Below are positions 38,449 to 39,408 of a stretch of DNA of 39,408 nucleotides, in pieces. A model generated the notes under the pieces. It saw only the letters and a list, made by a program, of their open reading frames with translations, searched no databases and was not told the origin of the DNA. This stretch comes from an uncultured Bacteroidales bacterium (GTDB taxonomy: Bacteria; Bacteroidota; Bacteroidia; Bacteroidales; Paludibacteraceae): assembly GCA_900321605.1 (NCBI GenBank), contig ONWR01000005.1, positions 1-39,408 on the forward strand, in the 5' to 3' direction. The position numbers were made by a program, and so were the translations under genes. Each line of letters opens with the position of its first letter. The first letter of the stretch is position 1.

Positions 38449-39408
38449 ATGAAAAAGCTTTTCTCTTTCGTGGCAGGTGCTCTGATGAGCGTAGCCATGT
38501 TGGCAGGACCGAATGACCTGCTATGGGATTACACGGAGGCAGCTCCGAGTAGCAGTCCGGACAATGGGCTGTATTTCAACAACAAAGTGAATGATGCGGC
38601 AGGCACGAACAACGGTCTGAAGGGTATCAAGTTGAACAGCTCGGGTTATTGCTGCTTTACGAAGGCAGCGGTGCCGGGTAAGTTGAAACTGAGTTTCGGT
38701 CCGCGTAGCGGTAGCAATGCTGCCGATATTGAGGTCTGGAACTGGAGTGGTGACGCAAGTGCGCAGACCAGGGGTGACACCAAGTACGCTACGACCGGTC
38801 AACAGACCGAGTACGGTACGCAAGTGATCGAGTTGACGGCAGAACAGAACAATATCTACCTCTGCCGCGGTGTGAACACGGAGACGGCGCTGCAGAAGAT
38901 TCAGTTTGTAGAGGATGTAGCGCGTACGTTTGTAGATTTCAAGATTGAGTTCCGTGATAATCCTTATACCGTTCTTGAGCCCGCAGCCGGTCTGCCGGAT
39001 GGTGTTGTGGTAGATTGCCCGACCTACAACGGCGGTCAGCATGGCGTGCAAGGCGGTACGATCACGGTGCCGGTGGACGGCATGGTGAAATTTACCATCG
39101 GTGCTTGTCAGCATAGCCAAACAGACATTACCGTGAAGAAAGACGGTGAGGTGTACGCAACGATCAGCAATAAGGAAGCTTGCGGAGAACAAAAACCGAA
39201 CTATAATCAGAACGTGACCTACATGTATCTGGGCGATGCCGGTGTGCTGACCTTCGAGTTCGGCTCGCAGACCTACGTACCGTATTTCTTCGCAGAGGCA
39301 ACGGATATCATTCCGTGTGAGATCATCTTCAAAGACCAGAACGGAGTAGAGTTGAGCCGTGTGGAGACTTATGAAGGCGCGGCATTGGGCATTTTGCCGG
39401 AAGCAAGC
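38449..39408 (+). CDS. Secreted protein of unknown function, 3' end beyond the window
   Basis: 320 residues visible. MKKLFSFVAGALMSVAMLAG is a Sec signal peptide. The mature part has repeated beta-rich stretches: LLWDYTEAAPSSSPDNGLYF, GYCCFTKAAVPGKLKLSFGP, QFVEDVARTFVDFKIEFRDN, GQHGVQGGTITVPVDGMVKF, TYMYLGDAGVLTFEFG. The pattern of a short-domain surface protein with carbohydrate-binding or adhesin-like folds is suggestive but unassigned. It has its own promoter. No known motif was recognised. Confidence 0.75.
   Translation, partial: MKKLFSFVAGALMSVAMLAGPNDLLWDYTEAAPSSSPDNGLYFNNKVNDAAGTNNGLKGIKLNSSGYCCFTKAAVPGKLKLSFGPRSGSNAADIEVWNWSGDASAQTRGDTKYATTGQQTEYGTQVIELTAEQNNIYLCRGVNTETALQKIQFVEDVARTFVDFKIEFRDNPYTVLEPAAGLPDGVVVDCPTYNGGQHGVQGGTITVPVDGMVKFTIGACQHSQTDITVKKDGEVYATISNKEACGEQKPNYNQNVTYMYLGDAGVLTFEFGSQTYVPYFFAEATDIIPCEIIFKDQNGVELSRVETYEGAALGILPEAS

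Overview
The window is bacterial and comes from a member of the Bacteroidales (Bacteroidota). This rests on promoters of the TTTG / TAnnTTTG type, near absence of Shine-Dalgarno sequences, a Rho with a long disordered insert, a PorT-like type IX secretion protein, a GldF-like permease, DUF4832 and TonB-receptor families, and a BT2075-like acyl-ACP thioesterase. I do not place it more finely. Nearly all of it is ordinary chromosome; the accessory part is about 28.6-31.6 kb.

Layout. 1-3.2 kb: 3' truncated mutY (minus), then HU, a 29-residue bS22/AURKAIP1-like protein and an RNase E/G with a long tail (plus). 3.3-6.7 kb (minus): S9 peptidase lipoprotein, acyl-ACP thioesterase, stand-alone class II ribonucleotide-reductase-like domain. 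6.8-8.0 kb (plus): small acidic protein and ribF. 8.0-15.1 kb (minus): rho, aroQ, TonB-dependent receptor, porT-like, beta-helix lipoprotein. 15.4-18.6 kb (minus): small HTH-like protein, two paralogous outer-membrane barrels, apbE. 18.7-28.6 kb (plus): EamA transporter, then 5-alpha-reductase-like, four-helix-bundle, Old-Yellow-Enzyme-like and SDR genes (a probable steroid/bile-acid or lipid reduction cluster), DUF4832 protein, gcvP, yitT, tRNA-Ser(CGA). 28.8-31.6 kb: accessory stretch with a large structured inverted repeat, CPBP protease, a DUF4160/DUF2442 pair and about 1 kb of non-coding DNA carrying an IS21-end-like repeat cluster and a possible small RNA. 31.6-38.2 kb (minus): pheT, prfC, nucleoside symporter, gldF-like, phosphoesterase. 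38.4 kb to the end: start of a secreted protein.

The most striking feature is not a gene. At least sixteen short arrays of degenerate 7-bp (sometimes 8- or 9-bp) repeats are spread through the window. Most heptamer arrays are 28, 35, 42 or 56 bp long, and 35 bp is commonest. Eleven fill gaps between genes, often supplying the stop codon of one gene and sometimes the start codon of the next. Five lie inside reading frames. The CGACCAA family translates to the same cyclic heptapeptide (RPTTNDQ) in every frame of one strand, so variants of TTNDQRP appear in four unrelated proteins: AroQ, PheT, a phosphoesterase and an Old-Yellow-Enzyme relative. This resembles the STRR heptamers of cyanobacteria and the protein-invading palindromic elements of Rickettsia, but I know of no described system of this form in Bacteroidales.

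The non-coding accessory stretch also repays attention: tRNA-Ser is followed by a 39/40-bp imperfect inverted repeat enclosing three hairpins, and a 13-bp copy of the tRNA 3' end lies about 430 bp further on.
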